A DNA stretch of 60,736 nucleotides from a virus, in IMG/VR virus record IMGVR_UViG_3300017917_001558, positions 1 through 60,736 of that record; one strand, 5' to 3'. The notes beneath the pieces were generated by a model. The model searched no databases and was not told the DNA's origin. It saw only the letters and a list, made by a program, of their open reading frames with translations. The translations under genes and the position numbers were made by a program. Of the stretch, positions 33,613 through 46,000 are shown piece after piece. Position 1 is the first letter of the stretch; the number at the start of each line of letters is the position of its first letter.

Positions 33613-36600
33613 ATGGCAACCACAACAAGACAAACAGCAATATTTGGAGTTGAAGACTGGAAACAGATCTATCAAACTTACCGCGAAGCTGACTTCCAAA
33701 GCTACGATTTTGAAACACTGCGTAAGAGTTTCATTGATTATTTGCGTTTGTATTACCCTGAAACATTCAATGACTACATTGAATCTAGTGAATTTATTGC
33801 GCTGTTGGACGTTATTGCGTTCATGGGCCAAGCACTGGCTTTCCGTACAGATTTAAACACTCGTGAAAACTACATGGACACAGCAGAACGTAGAGATTCT
33901 GTTGTTCGTCTTGCCAATCTTGTAAGCTATACCCCTAAACGAAACACAGCCGCACAGGGTTTGCTCAAAGTATTCAACGTTACTACAACCGAAAACGTTA
34001 TTGACTACAACGGTGTTAACTTGAGCAACGTTACTGTTGATTGGGCCGATCCCACAAATCCTGACTGGCAAGAACAGTTTACAGCAATTATCAATGCTAG
34101 CTTGGTGGACACACAAAAAGTTGGCCGTCCTGGTAACCGTCAAACTTTGTTGGGTGTGCGCACAGATGAATATGCTATTAACTTGGTGCCTGGCTACTTG
34201 CCAGTGGTGCCTTACACTGCCACAGTGGATGGCGTCAGTATGCCATTTGAAGCAATGACTTCTACCAGCGTGGGACAAGACTATTTGTACGAACCTAGCC
34301 CACAGCCAAACCAACCTTTCAACATTTTATTCCGTAACGATCAACTTGGCTTTCAAAGTGCCAACACTGGTTACTTCTTCATGTTCAAACAAGGCGTTTT
34401 GCAAAACCAAGATTTTAACTTGGCAGAACGTTTGTCTAACCGCACTGTGAACATCAATATTGAAGGTGTAAACAACGAAGACCGTTGGCTGTTCCAACTA
34501 GACAACGTGGGCAACATCAGCCGCGAATGGCAGTTCACTGAAAACGTTTACTCGGCTGCTGCCGAACAACTTGGAACTACACTAAGACCAATTTTCTCAG
34601 TTGACAGTCGTGTCAACGATCAAATCACATTGGTGTTTGGCGATGGTGTATTCAGTGAAATCCCAGTGGGAACTTTCCGTGCCTATGTACGTGCAAGCAA
34701 CGGCTTGCAGTATATCATCAACCCAGAGGAAATGCAATCTGTTCAAATACCTATCAGCTACATCAGCCGTAGCGGTAATCTTGAAACTATTACATTTACT
34801 TGTGGTATTACTCGTCCTGTCAGTAACTCACAGGCACGTGAAGGTATTGATGCAATCAAACAACGTGCGCCTGCTCGTTACTACACACAGAACCGTATGG
34901 TCAATGGCGAAGACTATAACCTCTTTCCATATACACAATACAACAGCATTGTTAAATCAAAAGCATTGAACCGCAGCAGTATTGGTACCAGCCGCTATTT
35001 GGATTTGGTAGACAACACTGGCAAGTATAGTTCAACAAATACTTTTGGTAGTGATGGTGGTTTGTGGGAGACAAACATTTTGCCAACAATTTTGTTTAGT
35101 TGGCTCACACGTAACGAAATTGCTGATGCAGTTACAAATCAAGTACAACCGCAAATTGGTGAAAGCACCATGCGTCAGTTTTACTACGCTAATTTCCCTC
35201 GACAATCAGTTAACACAGGAACCACAGCAGGAAGTCTGTGGCATCAAAGCACGACCCTGGCAAATGAAACAACTGGCTATTTTACCAATGCTGCGGGCAC
35301 ACCAATACCAATTGGAAATACAGTTACCTCGGTTTTCAAATATGCAGTGGTCGGTAGTTTGATTAAGTTTGTTGCACCAACAGGTTACTACTTTGATAAC
35401 AACAACAAACTTCAAGTTGGATCTCCAACACGAGTCAATGAGCGTACAGAAATTTGGGCCAGCCCCTTGACAGTTACTGGTGACGGTAACAATCAAGGAC
35501 TAGGTAACTTGAGCTCAGGTTCAGGACCAGTTACCCTTAATAACTATGTGCCAACTGGTGCTATTGTTGACACAATTATTCCTTTGTTTGTTACAGATTT
35601 GCCCTTGGAATTAGAACAAGCAATGGCTGAACAAATATTGCTATATCGCAATTTTGGTATTGGCTACGACAATGATGGTACTATTACCGGAACACCGTAT
35701 TCTTGGTATATCATTACCAGTACAAACTTAGATCAAGATGCTACATTTAGTCTTGCCAACGCTGGATCAACCAGCGGTACAAATCAAGATGCAAGCTGGT
35801 TAGTACAATTTGTAACTGAAAATCAAAGTTATACAATTACATTCCGGGGCCTTGCATACTCGTTTGGATCAGTGTTGCAAACACGCTTCTTCTACTACGA
35901 TGGCGCAGCAGTGTACGACAGTCGTACAGGTACAGTGATCAAAGACTATATCAACATCTTAGCAGTAAACACACAGCCAGATTCTACAGAGTCATTGCCA
36001 GGCGATATCTATACAACTATCACTGGACAACCTGTGGAAAGCGATGGATACGTTGATGATTTCCAAGTGCTTGTTGGATTCCGTGACAGTGACAACGACG
36101 GTGTACCAGATAATCCTGATTTCTTTGACGAAGTTGTTGCGCCAGATGTCAATTCTAATCAAAAGCTAGTCTTTTTACAACAAACTGTTGACTTTGATAA
36201 CTTACAACGTTACCTATTAGTTGAAAGTGGACGTGTAAACAGCGACTACGCTACGTTGGACGAGATTGAATTAGTTAAAACTGAGTGGAGTCCCGGTCAA
36301 GTATTCTACGCTTACCAAGAAGAATTGTTTTATGAGTTGAGTATCAGCAACTCTGGTGTGCGCACCTTGGTTGAAGTAAGCGGTTGGATTGCTAGAACTG
36401 GTCGTCAAGACTTGTACTATCAGTATCGTCATAACTCACCACTGACCAATCGTATTGACCCAGGCACAACAAACATCATTGATTTGTATGTTGTGACCTT
36501 GGCCTATTATACTGCATACCAAAATTGGATTCGCGACACCACAGGAACTGTGGTGGAACCTGACATGCCTACAATTGATGAGTTAAGTACTGCATACCAA

Positions 36601-37044
36601 GGTTTGCAAAATTACAAAATGCTCAGCGACAATATTATTCTTAACTCAGTAACCTTCAAACCATTGTTTGGAGAGAAAGCGGCCGCCAGTTTGCGAGCAA
36701 CTATTAAAGTTATACGTGCCAGCAATTCAACAGCCAGCACCAGTGAAATTAAATCATCGGTTGTGGCTGTGATGAACGATTACTTTTCAATTGACAAGTG
36801 GAACTTTGGTGACACTTTCTATTTCTCAGAGTTGGCAGCATATTTGCATAGCCAACTTGGTACCATTATTAGTTCTGTAGTCTTGGTACCACTTAATACA
36901 CAAAAGAGTTTTGGTGACCTGTACGAAATACGTTCAGCACCAAATGAAATTTTTGTCAATGGTGCTACAATCAACAACATTGAAGTTATTGAAGCATTGA
37001 CCAGTACCAACTTGCGTACTGCACCTGGTAGCGGAGTTATCTAA
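33613..37044 (+). CDS. 6: Baseplate wedge protein gp6-like
   Basis: Main ring component of the baseplate (Baseplate_J-related). The 1143 aa are well above T4 gp6 (660 aa). The N-terminal part is typical: DFETLRKSFIDYLRLYYPET near 31, SSEFIALLDVIAFMGQALAF, then TPKRNTAAQGLLKVFNVTTT near 106. The C-terminal part carries FYFSELAAYLHSQLGTIISS and NNIEVIEALTSTNLRT. The added length lies mainly in the middle (about 550-950), with beta-rich sequence and DSDNDGVPDNPDFFDE near 830, a calcium-binding-like DxDxDG stretch. The stop overlaps the giant gene start (TAATG). Confidence 0.92.
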   Translation: MATTTRQTAIFGVEDWKQIYQTYREADFQSYDFETLRKSFIDYLRLYYPETFNDYIESSEFIALLDVIAFMGQALAFRTDLNTRENYMDTAERRDSVVRLANLVSYTPKRNTAAQGLLKVFNVTTTENVIDYNGVNLSNVTVDWADPTNPDWQEQFTAIINASLVDTQKVGRPGNRQTLLGVRTDEYAINLVPGYLPVVPYTATVDGVSMPFEAMTSTSVGQDYLYEPSPQPNQPFNILFRNDQLGFQSANTGYFFMFKQGVLQNQDFNLAERLSNRTVNINIEGVNNEDRWLFQLDNVGNISREWQFTENVYSAAAEQLGTTLRPIFSVDSRVNDQITLVFGDGVFSEIPVGTFRAYVRASNGLQYIINPEEMQSVQIPISYISRSGNLETITFTCGITRPVSNSQAREGIDAIKQRAPARYYTQNRMVNGEDYNLFPYTQYNSIVKSKALNRSSIGTSRYLDLVDNTGKYSSTNTFGSDGGLWETNILPTILFSWLTRNEIADAVTNQVQPQIGESTMRQFYYANFPRQSVNTGTTAGSLWHQSTTLANETTGYFTNAAGTPIPIGNTVTSVFKYAVVGSLIKFVAPTGYYFDNNNKLQVGSPTRVNERTEIWASPLTVTGDGNNQGLGNLSSGSGPVTLNNYVPTGAIVDTIIPLFVTDLPLELEQAMAEQILLYRNFGIGYDNDGTITGTPYSWYIITSTNLDQDATFSLANAGSTSGTNQDASWLVQFVTENQSYTITFRGLAYSFGSVLQTRFFYYDGAAVYDSRTGTVIKDYINILAVNTQPDSTESLPGDIYTTITGQPVESDGYVDDFQVLVGFRDSDNDGVPDNPDFFDEVVAPDVNSNQKLVFLQQTVDFDNLQRYLLVESGRVNSDYATLDEIELVKTEWSPGQVFYAYQEELFYELSISNSGVRTLVEVSGWIARTGRQDLYYQYRHNSPLTNRIDPGTTNIIDLYVVTLAYYTAYQNWIRDTTGTVVEPDMPTIDELSTAYQGLQNYKMLSDNIILNSVTFKPLFGEKAAASLRATIKVIRASNSTASTSEIKSSVVAVMNDYFSIDKWNFGDTFYFSELAAYLHSQLGTIISSVVLVPLNTQKSFGDLYEIRSAPNEIFVNGATINNIEVIEALTSTNLRTAPGSGVI

Positions 37045-40000
37045 TGGCAACTGTACGAAGTGTTGACTTTCTTCCTGAAATTTTTCAAACTGATGCAAAC
37101 AAACAATTTTTGCGAGCAACCTTGGATCAACTGATCCAAGAACCTCAGTTTAAGAAAACACAAGGATTTATTGGACGTACAGTAGGACCTGGCGTAAACC
37201 CCAATGACAAATATGTTATTGAACCAAACAAAACTCGTGCAGTTTATCAACTTGAACCGGGAGTTGTAAGTCTAGAACCTGATACCGACAACATCAAAGA
37301 TGTGCTGACTTATCCAGGACTCAATGATGCAATCGGCTTCCAAGGCGGCAACCAAAATCGTCCTGATCGTTTGTATTCAAGTGAATACTATGCTTGGGAT
37401 TCATTTGTTGACTTTGATGCATTTGTAAACTTCAGTCAGTATTTTTGGGTCCCTGGTGGTCCTCAAGTTGTTGATGTTGCAGCCACGGCTGTGCCTGCCA
37501 CTGGCAACTTTGTGGTCACACGTGAAAACGGAGTTTATACATTCTCTGGCATCAGCGGTGAAAATCCTGTTATTGAATTGGTGCGTGGCGGCAGCTATAC
37601 TTTCCAAGTAGCGCAAAACAACAAAGAAACTGTTAACTATCGTGTTCGCAATCAAGGTAATAGTGCGTATGTAATTGACTTTGCTAACAATCCAACGTTG
37701 ACGTTACAACGTGGCAACACCTATGTGTTCAACTTAACACTGAGTGATGTATATCCTTTTTGGATCAAGACAGCCCCCACAACTGGATTATCAGATGTTT
37801 ACAGTTCGGGTGTACAACGCAATGGCGCCACAACTGGACTAGTTACATTTACAGTTCCGCAAAATGCACCTGATACACTGTATTATGCTGCTGAAAACCA
37901 AAGCAACATGCACGGAACGTTAAACATTATTGACGGTGTTCCTGGCACCGGCCCTGGCTTTTGGTTCCAAGCGGCACCAGGTGTTGCAGGTGTTATGCCA
38001 GCAACCCCAAACATTAGCAGTCGCGATGTATATGGTGTAGAGAACAACGGTGAAGATCTTGGAACAATTGTATTCAATGTTCCATACAAAACTGCACAGA
38101 GTTTTTATTACAATCTCAACAATATTGGTAGCATTGATTTGATTACCGATATGAAGTTCAATGAGATCAACAATCAATCTGTGGCTGCATTTATTGCACA
38201 GCATGGTGGCATTGATGGTATCACCAACCTTAACGGTCGTACTTTAGTGTTTACTAACCCAGTCACTGATATCGAAGATGGTGGTTGGTTACGCACATTC
38301 CCGTATGATCCCTTGGTTCAGGATCCTGCAAACAATGGACTTCCTGGCAGTTTTGATTCTGGTGCCACAAACTTTGACGCTTGGTCATTTGATGCCGCAG
38401 TAGAGATTCCACCAGAACAACACTATCAAAAGTGGCAAATTACCTACGTGAATGTTGCCGGGCAAGATTTTATCAATCTAAGTAAAATTGCAGATATTGC
38501 CGAACTTGACAAATTTACTATTGGGTACGGTACTCAATACAGCAACACTCAATGGTACAAAAACAATGTTGGCACATTTGAACAAGTACCTTTGCTGACA
38601 GCTATTCAAGATACATTGTACTATCAAGATGGTACTGATCCTGAAATTTTTGGTAGAATCAAACTGTTAGATCAAACTGGATCCAGCACAATTTTCATCG
38701 AAGAGATACTGGGCCAAACCAACTATACCAGCCCCAACGGTGTGGTGTTCACTAACGGCCTCAAAGTGCGCTTTCAAGGCGATGTTGAGCCAGCTAGTTA
38801 TGCCTCAGGAACAGCTACAATAACTTGCACTGCTACTGAAGCAGGAACAAATTATATCAGTTCATCAGATGCTACCAACTTATATGTTGGTCAACAAATT
38901 TCTTTTAGCAGCCCCACTCTTGGTGGAATTGAAGCTGGCCAAACATACTATGTTAGAAGTATTGCTGCCAATGGGTTGAAATTTACAATCAGCGCCGTTG
39001 AAGGTGGTCCAGCAGTAACATTGGCTTACGGCACTGGTACAATGACTGCTACTACTATCAGCAATCGTGAATATTATGTTGCAGGCGTAGGATCAAGCAT
39101 AGAACTCTTGCCGACTACAAATTTTGTTACTCCAGAAAGTTACGTAGTTGACTTCAATGACAGCACCATTGTTACTGAACCTGCAGACTTAGATTATCTT
39201 ACCATTAGTAGAGCCAGCAAAGATCTCAATGCCTGGACTCGCAGTAATCGTTGGTTCCATATTGATGTTATCAATGCCGCAGCAAGTTATAACAACACAA
39301 CAGCAGTGTTAGACAATAACTATCGTGCCAAGCGTCCAATTATTCAATTCCGTCCAGGAATTCGTTTGTGGAACATGGGTACTGAAGGCAAAGCACCAGT
39401 TGACATCATTGACTTTGAAGAAACTGATGCATTCAGCAACATTGAAGGCTCAACAAGTTACAGCGTTGATGGCTATACTTTTGTTGAAGGTACCCGTGTA
39501 ATTTTTGCTGCTGATACAGACGCTGATGTGCGAGATAAAATTTATATTGTAAGTTTTGTTACACCAGACACTGTAGAACCATTGATTGCTCAACCAATTA
39601 TTACACTGACTTTGGCCAGCGACGGGGTTATCTCTACTGATCAAAGTGTAGTGTGTCTTGATGGCAATGATTTAGCTGGTTTAACTTTTTGGTACAATGG
39701 CACTGAATGGATCGAAGCACAACAAAAGACCAGCATACAACAAGCCCCGTTGTTCAACATTTATGATGTTGACGGTGTAAGTTTTGGCGACGAAACCAAA
39801 TATCAATCAACAACTTTTGCTGGATCTAAGTTGTTTTCTTACGCAGCCAGTGATACAACAATCATTGACCCTGTACTGCAATTTCCATTAAAGTACTTGA
39901 ACATTAACAACGTTGGTGATATTGTTTTTGACAACAACTTGTATGTTGACACATTCTTATACGTTGTGGACAACGTCAGTGTGACCTCAGATATCAGCTC

Positions 40001-43000
40001 AGGGTCAGCACGCGAATACAGCAACAGAACAACTTATCAAAAGTTGATTGGTTGGCAAACAGCCATTGTTGAACAACAAATTTATCAACAATTTAAGTTC
40101 ACTTACACTGGCGCCACTCTCAAACTTGATGTGGCAGTAAACAATCAAACTGCAAGCGCAGTGCCTGTGATAAAAATTTATGTAGGCAGCGAATTCCAAG
40201 ATCCAAGTCTGTACTCTTACACTACCACAGCAGATAGCACAACTATTACGTTGACTAAAACTTATCTGCCTACGGACATTATTGAAGTGCTTGCGCTAAG
40301 TGATCAAACTAGCCAAGTGGCGTTTTATCAAGTTCCAAATAACTTGGAAAGCAACCCATTAAATGCAAACAGCCCAGAGTTTACGCTAGGAACAATTCGT
40401 ACACACTATCAAAGCATTTGTGAAAACTTGTTGACACTAAGCGGACCAGTCAACGGTGCTAACAACACACGTGACCTTGGCAATATTGTTCCTTACGGTC
40501 TTGTAATTTTACAACAAAGTGCCCCGTTGACACTGGCTGGGTACTTTATGCGAGCACCCGAATACAATATTTTTGCGTCGCTACAATACAACAGTCGCGA
40601 ATACATAAAGTACAAAGCACAAATGTTGGATGCTGTACTAACACAGAACATTGGTTTTAATACCACAGCTCAAGTACTAGATACAGCAATCCAAGATATT
40701 ACCTTGGGTAAGATTGATACACAGCCTTTTTACTGGAGCGACATGCTGCCAAGCGGTGCAGTGTACATCAGTAATTCATACACAGTTAGTTTCATCACTA
40801 CCAATGTATTTGATACTATAAATGTCTATAACTACACTTCTGCAAACTATCTTGGGTTATTGGTCTACATCAACGATCAACTGCTGACACGCGGAGTTGA
40901 CTATACTGTAGCAGTTGATGGTCCACGTATCACAATCCTAACAACGTTGAATATCGGCGACGTTGTAACCATCAATGAATACGCTAGTACTGCTGGCAGC
41001 TTTGTGCCAAACACACCTACCAAATTGGGTTTGTATCCTGCTTTCCAACCTGAAATTATAACACAGGTAACCAGTAATGGCGAGGAAACTGCAATTCTAG
41101 GGCACGACGGTAGTATTACAAAAACATTTGGCGACATTCGAGACGAAGTGTTGCTTGAGTTTGAAACACGTATCTACAACAACTTAAAACTTGATGGCAA
41201 CCCAGTACCGTTGTCAGTGTACAATGTTTTACCAGGTCAGTTCCGCGACACTGGTTTTACATACGAAGAAATTAATCAAATTTTTGGTAGTGATCTTTTA
41301 AGCTATTGTGGTTGGAACAAACTAGATTACAAGGCACAAACTTACAGTGCTGCCAATGAGTTTACCTACAACTACAGTTCAGCAGTAAACAAACTCAATG
41401 GTGAAAATCTACTGGGTGCCTGGCGTGGTATCTATCGTTATTTCTACGATACTCAACAACCTAGTTACACTCCTTGGGAGATGTTGGGATTCAGTACTGA
41501 ACCTACTTGGTGGGCAAGCACATACGGTCCAGCACCATACACCAGCGATAACTTGGTGTTGTGGGACGACCTTGAAGCTGGTTATGTAAGAGACCCAATT
41601 GCACCTTACACACTGACAGAATTTGCACGTCCTGGATTGACACAAGTTATTCCTACTGGAACAGAAGGTCAACTATTAAGTCCTTTAGACAGCGTGGTCA
41701 ACAACTACGATGATACACAATGGAAAAAATCTTGGGCACTAGGCGATGGTGGCCCAGTTGAAGCATCATGGTGGAACAGCAGCGGATATCCATTCTCAGT
41801 GATGCATGTCTTAGCAGTGACTCGTCCTGCTAAGTTCTTTGCATTGTTTGCAGACCGCGATCGTTATAAGTTTAATGAAGATTATCAACAGTATTTGTAC
41901 GATAATCGTTATCGACTAGATGCCAACGGCGTTGAAGTTTACGGTAACGGCACAAGCAAAGCCAGTTATATTAACTGGATCGTTGATTACAATCGTCAAA
42001 CTGGTTTGAATTCAACTGACACACTCACTGCCGATTTGAAGAGTCTTGATGTACGACTATGCTATCGCATGGCCAGCTTCAGTGACAAACAATATATTAA
42101 GTTATACACAGAAAAGTCAAGTCCTAACAGCACTAACACAGCATTGTTGATTCCAGATGAGAGCTACAATATTTTGTTGTACAAGAATCAACCTTTTGAT
42201 CGTACCAGCTACAGCTCGGTAGTGGTACAACGTGTAGACACTGGCTATGCTGTATTTGGATATGGTACCAACCAACCTTACTTTAATATTTTGCAAAGCC
42301 AGTCAGCAGGCAAATTGCAAACTATCACTATTCCTGGTGTATCTATCAAAGTTCCAACCTTCTATACTGATACTGTTGTGCAAGTTCCTTATGGTTTTGT
42401 CTTCAGTAACGAAACCAGTGTTGCTGACTTCTTGTTGAGTTACGGAAAGTTCTTGGAACGCCAGGGCTTGAGTTTTGACAACATTAGCGACGGCTATGTG
42501 CTTGACTGGAATCAAATGGTACAGGAATTTCTGTATTGGAGTCAACAAGGCTGGGGCACAGACGCACTTATTAACCTCAATCCCTTGGCAAAACGATTGA
42601 CAATCACAAGAGAGCAGGCAATAGTTGACAATCTGTTGGCACAAACCAGCGAAAACTTGTTGTTGGATCAAAACAGTAGATCATTTGCACCTAGAAATTT
42701 AAACATTGTGCGCCTTGGTGACACATTTAGTATTGAACCGTTGGACACACAAAATATCAGTTATATCGATTTGCGTTACACCACATATGAACACATGATT
42801 GTGTTGAACAATCAAAGTGTGTTTGGTGATTTAATTTATGATCCAGTTACTGGTGCTCGTCAAAGCCGTTTAAATCTCATAGCCGTAACTAGTACGGGCT
42901 GGGATGGAAACGTCAATGCACCAGGTTTCATCTTGAATCGAGACAATGTTGAAGAATGGACTGGCCTGCGCACATACAGTAAAGGCGAAATTGTCAAATA

Positions 43001-46000
43001 CAAAAATGTCTATTGGTCAGCACTGACTATTGTACAACCTAGCGATAAATTTGATTTCAATGTGTGGACACAAAGTGATTACACACAGATTGAACTAGGA
43101 TTGCTGCCAAACATTTCTAACAAAGCCAATCAATTGGCCAACAGCTACAATATCAATACTGCAAATATTGAAAGTGACAATGACTTATTGAGTTATGGTT
43201 TAATCGGATTCCGCCCACGCCAATATCTTGCTGCATTGAATTTGAATGATGTTAGCCAACTCAATGTGTATAGACAATTCCTTGGAACAAAAGGCACTAT
43301 ACTTGCTACAGAACTGTTCAAACAAGCCAACCTTGGTAAAGAATCTGCCGAGTATGACATTTACGAAAACTGGGCAGTACAGCGCTCAGTTTATGGCGCC
43401 AATGCTAACCGTAGTTTTGTTGAATTGCGTTTAAATCGTGCGTTGTTAAGTTCTAACCCAAGTTTGGTACAGGTAGTATTGCCACAAGAAAGCAGTCTAG
43501 CAGACCAACAAATATTACTAGAAAACGTTTGGCGTCAAAGCTATAAGCTAACCAGTCCAGACTTTTTGCCTACAACAACTACATTGCCCACAGACATTGG
43601 ATTGCCAACTGCGGGCTATGTAAATCTTGATGATGCTGATATCACAGTGTTTGACATAACTGACACAGCAAGCCTTGATGCAAATATTGATAACATTGAA
43701 GTTGGTACCAGCATCTGGGTTGCTAAGATCAACAACTACGACTGGAACATTTACAGAGCACAGCCTGTGCCTGGCACAATACAGCACGTTTGTGATAACT
43801 TAAATGGCACAAGCCGTGTAATATTTTCAGCACAGCATGGTTTAAGTGCTGGTGACAAGTTAATCATTAATTTCTTTGACATTGAAGTCAACGGAGTTTA
43901 CCAAGTGTTGTCGGTGCCTAACTTAACAACTGTAAACATTGCGTTCCAATTCACTGGCGACAGAACAGTGGCCAATGGGTTAGGACTAGGCTTTACATTG
44001 CAAACCATGCGTGTAGCGCAGGCCAGCGATGTCGTTAATTTACCTTATGCCAATGATATCTTACCGGGTGCTAAAGTATGGGTAGACGACAACGGTTCAG
44101 GATTGTGGGAAGTACTTGAGAAGAATCAAGTATTCTCTGAAGTAACTTCTTTGGTTCCGTATGAACTTGATGCCGGTGAACAATACGGTGCCAGCGTTGC
44201 ACAGGCACAAAACAGATTGGCGGCACTGGTTGGTTCTCCCAAGTACGGCTTTGGAACCGGCACTGAAAAAGGTGCAGTATACGTCTACGTCAAAAACTAC
44301 AGCGATCAATACACACCAATAAGTCCTACTGATGGCGGCGATGCTATTCTAACATTGGACGCAACTGGTGTTCGTGGATATGGCAATGCTGTGGACTTTG
44401 GTAATCAAACCTGGGCCGTTGCTGGTGCAAGTGCAAGTCTTGGCACAGCAAGTTTGGCCAATGTTGGATACGCTGCGGTAATTTATCGTGACCCAGCCTT
44501 GGGGCAACCCGGTGCCATTCCCTATGCACAATGGCAATTGTTAACTCCACCCACAGTAGGCGATCGTGCAACAGCAGGTGAGTTTGGTTACAGCGTTGCC
44601 ATGAGTCTTGATGAGCGTTGGATGTATATTGGCGCCCCAGGCGTTAACAAAGTTCATGCCTATGGCCGCGTTGATTGGCAAGATCAGTTTGTTCGTGCTC
44701 GCGGCGATGGAGTTACTACAAGTTATTCTATCAGTGATAAGATACAAATTGATGCTGACACACAACTCAAGGTAACACTTGATGGTCGTATTTTGTCGTT
44801 GAATACAGATTACACTGTAAACAATTTTAACACAGTGGTATTTGCTACTGCGCCAGATGTAGATGTGTTGATTGATATACAACGCATATATATTCAACAG
44901 TTGGACGCAGGAACTTATTACGATGTAACACAAACATCTACATCAGGTGCAGGTGTTGGTGCTAAGTTTACTATTGTTCGTGTGCGAAATCAAGTGGGTC
45001 AACCAGGCGCTACATCAGGCACAGTTGGTGTAACCACTGCTGGTTCTGGCTATAGTGCTGGAAACACTATTACGTTTGCAGCTTCAAAGTTTGGTGGCCA
45101 GGCCAACTTGGTGTTAACAATTACCAGCGTAGACGGTTCAGGTGGTGTAGTAGAATTCACTATTGCTTACACACCAGTCAGTTTAACTACAGTATTTTCA
45201 TTAAATGAATACTTCTTTACTGTTGACAACATTTACTCGTTTAGCATCATTGTTGACGGAGTGTTGTATCGTCCAAACTTTGACTATACATTTGACACTG
45301 TTACAAAAGACATTACATTTACAACAGTACCGGCGGCTGGTACTACCATTGTTGTAGAAGCTCAAAGCTATTTTGAATATGTTGATTCTATTACTACAAC
45401 TGGCTTAACAGCTGGAGATCGCTTTGGTGAATCAGTTGCATGTACAACTGACGGTCGACAAGTAATTGTTGGCACCCCTGACAAAACTGTTGGCGGAGCA
45501 ATTGTCACATTTAGCAGTACAGGAACATCGGTTAGCGGAACAGGTTCTTATGCCCGTGTTGTGCAAAACAGTACATCAGGCAGCGGATACGGCGCGGTAT
45601 TCTCAGTTAGCCGTTCAAACAATACCTACACTGTTACACTAGTTGAAGCCGGTCAAGATTATGCTGTTGATGATACAATTACAATTTCAGGTTCAGTGCT
45701 TGGCGGAACAACTTCCACAAACGATTTAACAATCACTGTAGCAACATTAACTAGCTATGTTGAAGCTGGTTCAGTGTATGTGTTTGATAGAAACGTGCAA
45801 AGTTTTATCTATGGAACTGACAGTTCAAGCGTAAACTTCACAGTACTTGGTACAGTTACTGGTCCAGTAAGTGTGTTAGTTGACAATCAATTCTTAATTA
45901 ACGAAGAAGATAGTACCACAACCGCATCTAATACGTTTGTATGGAATGGTGCCAACACTATCACATTAAACACAGATTTGCAAACTGGTGATATTGTTGA

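Noticed and set aside
34037-35362. Several small plus-strand frames within gp6
   Set aside because: They overlap the gp6 frame, lack ribosome sites and show no protein-like motif.
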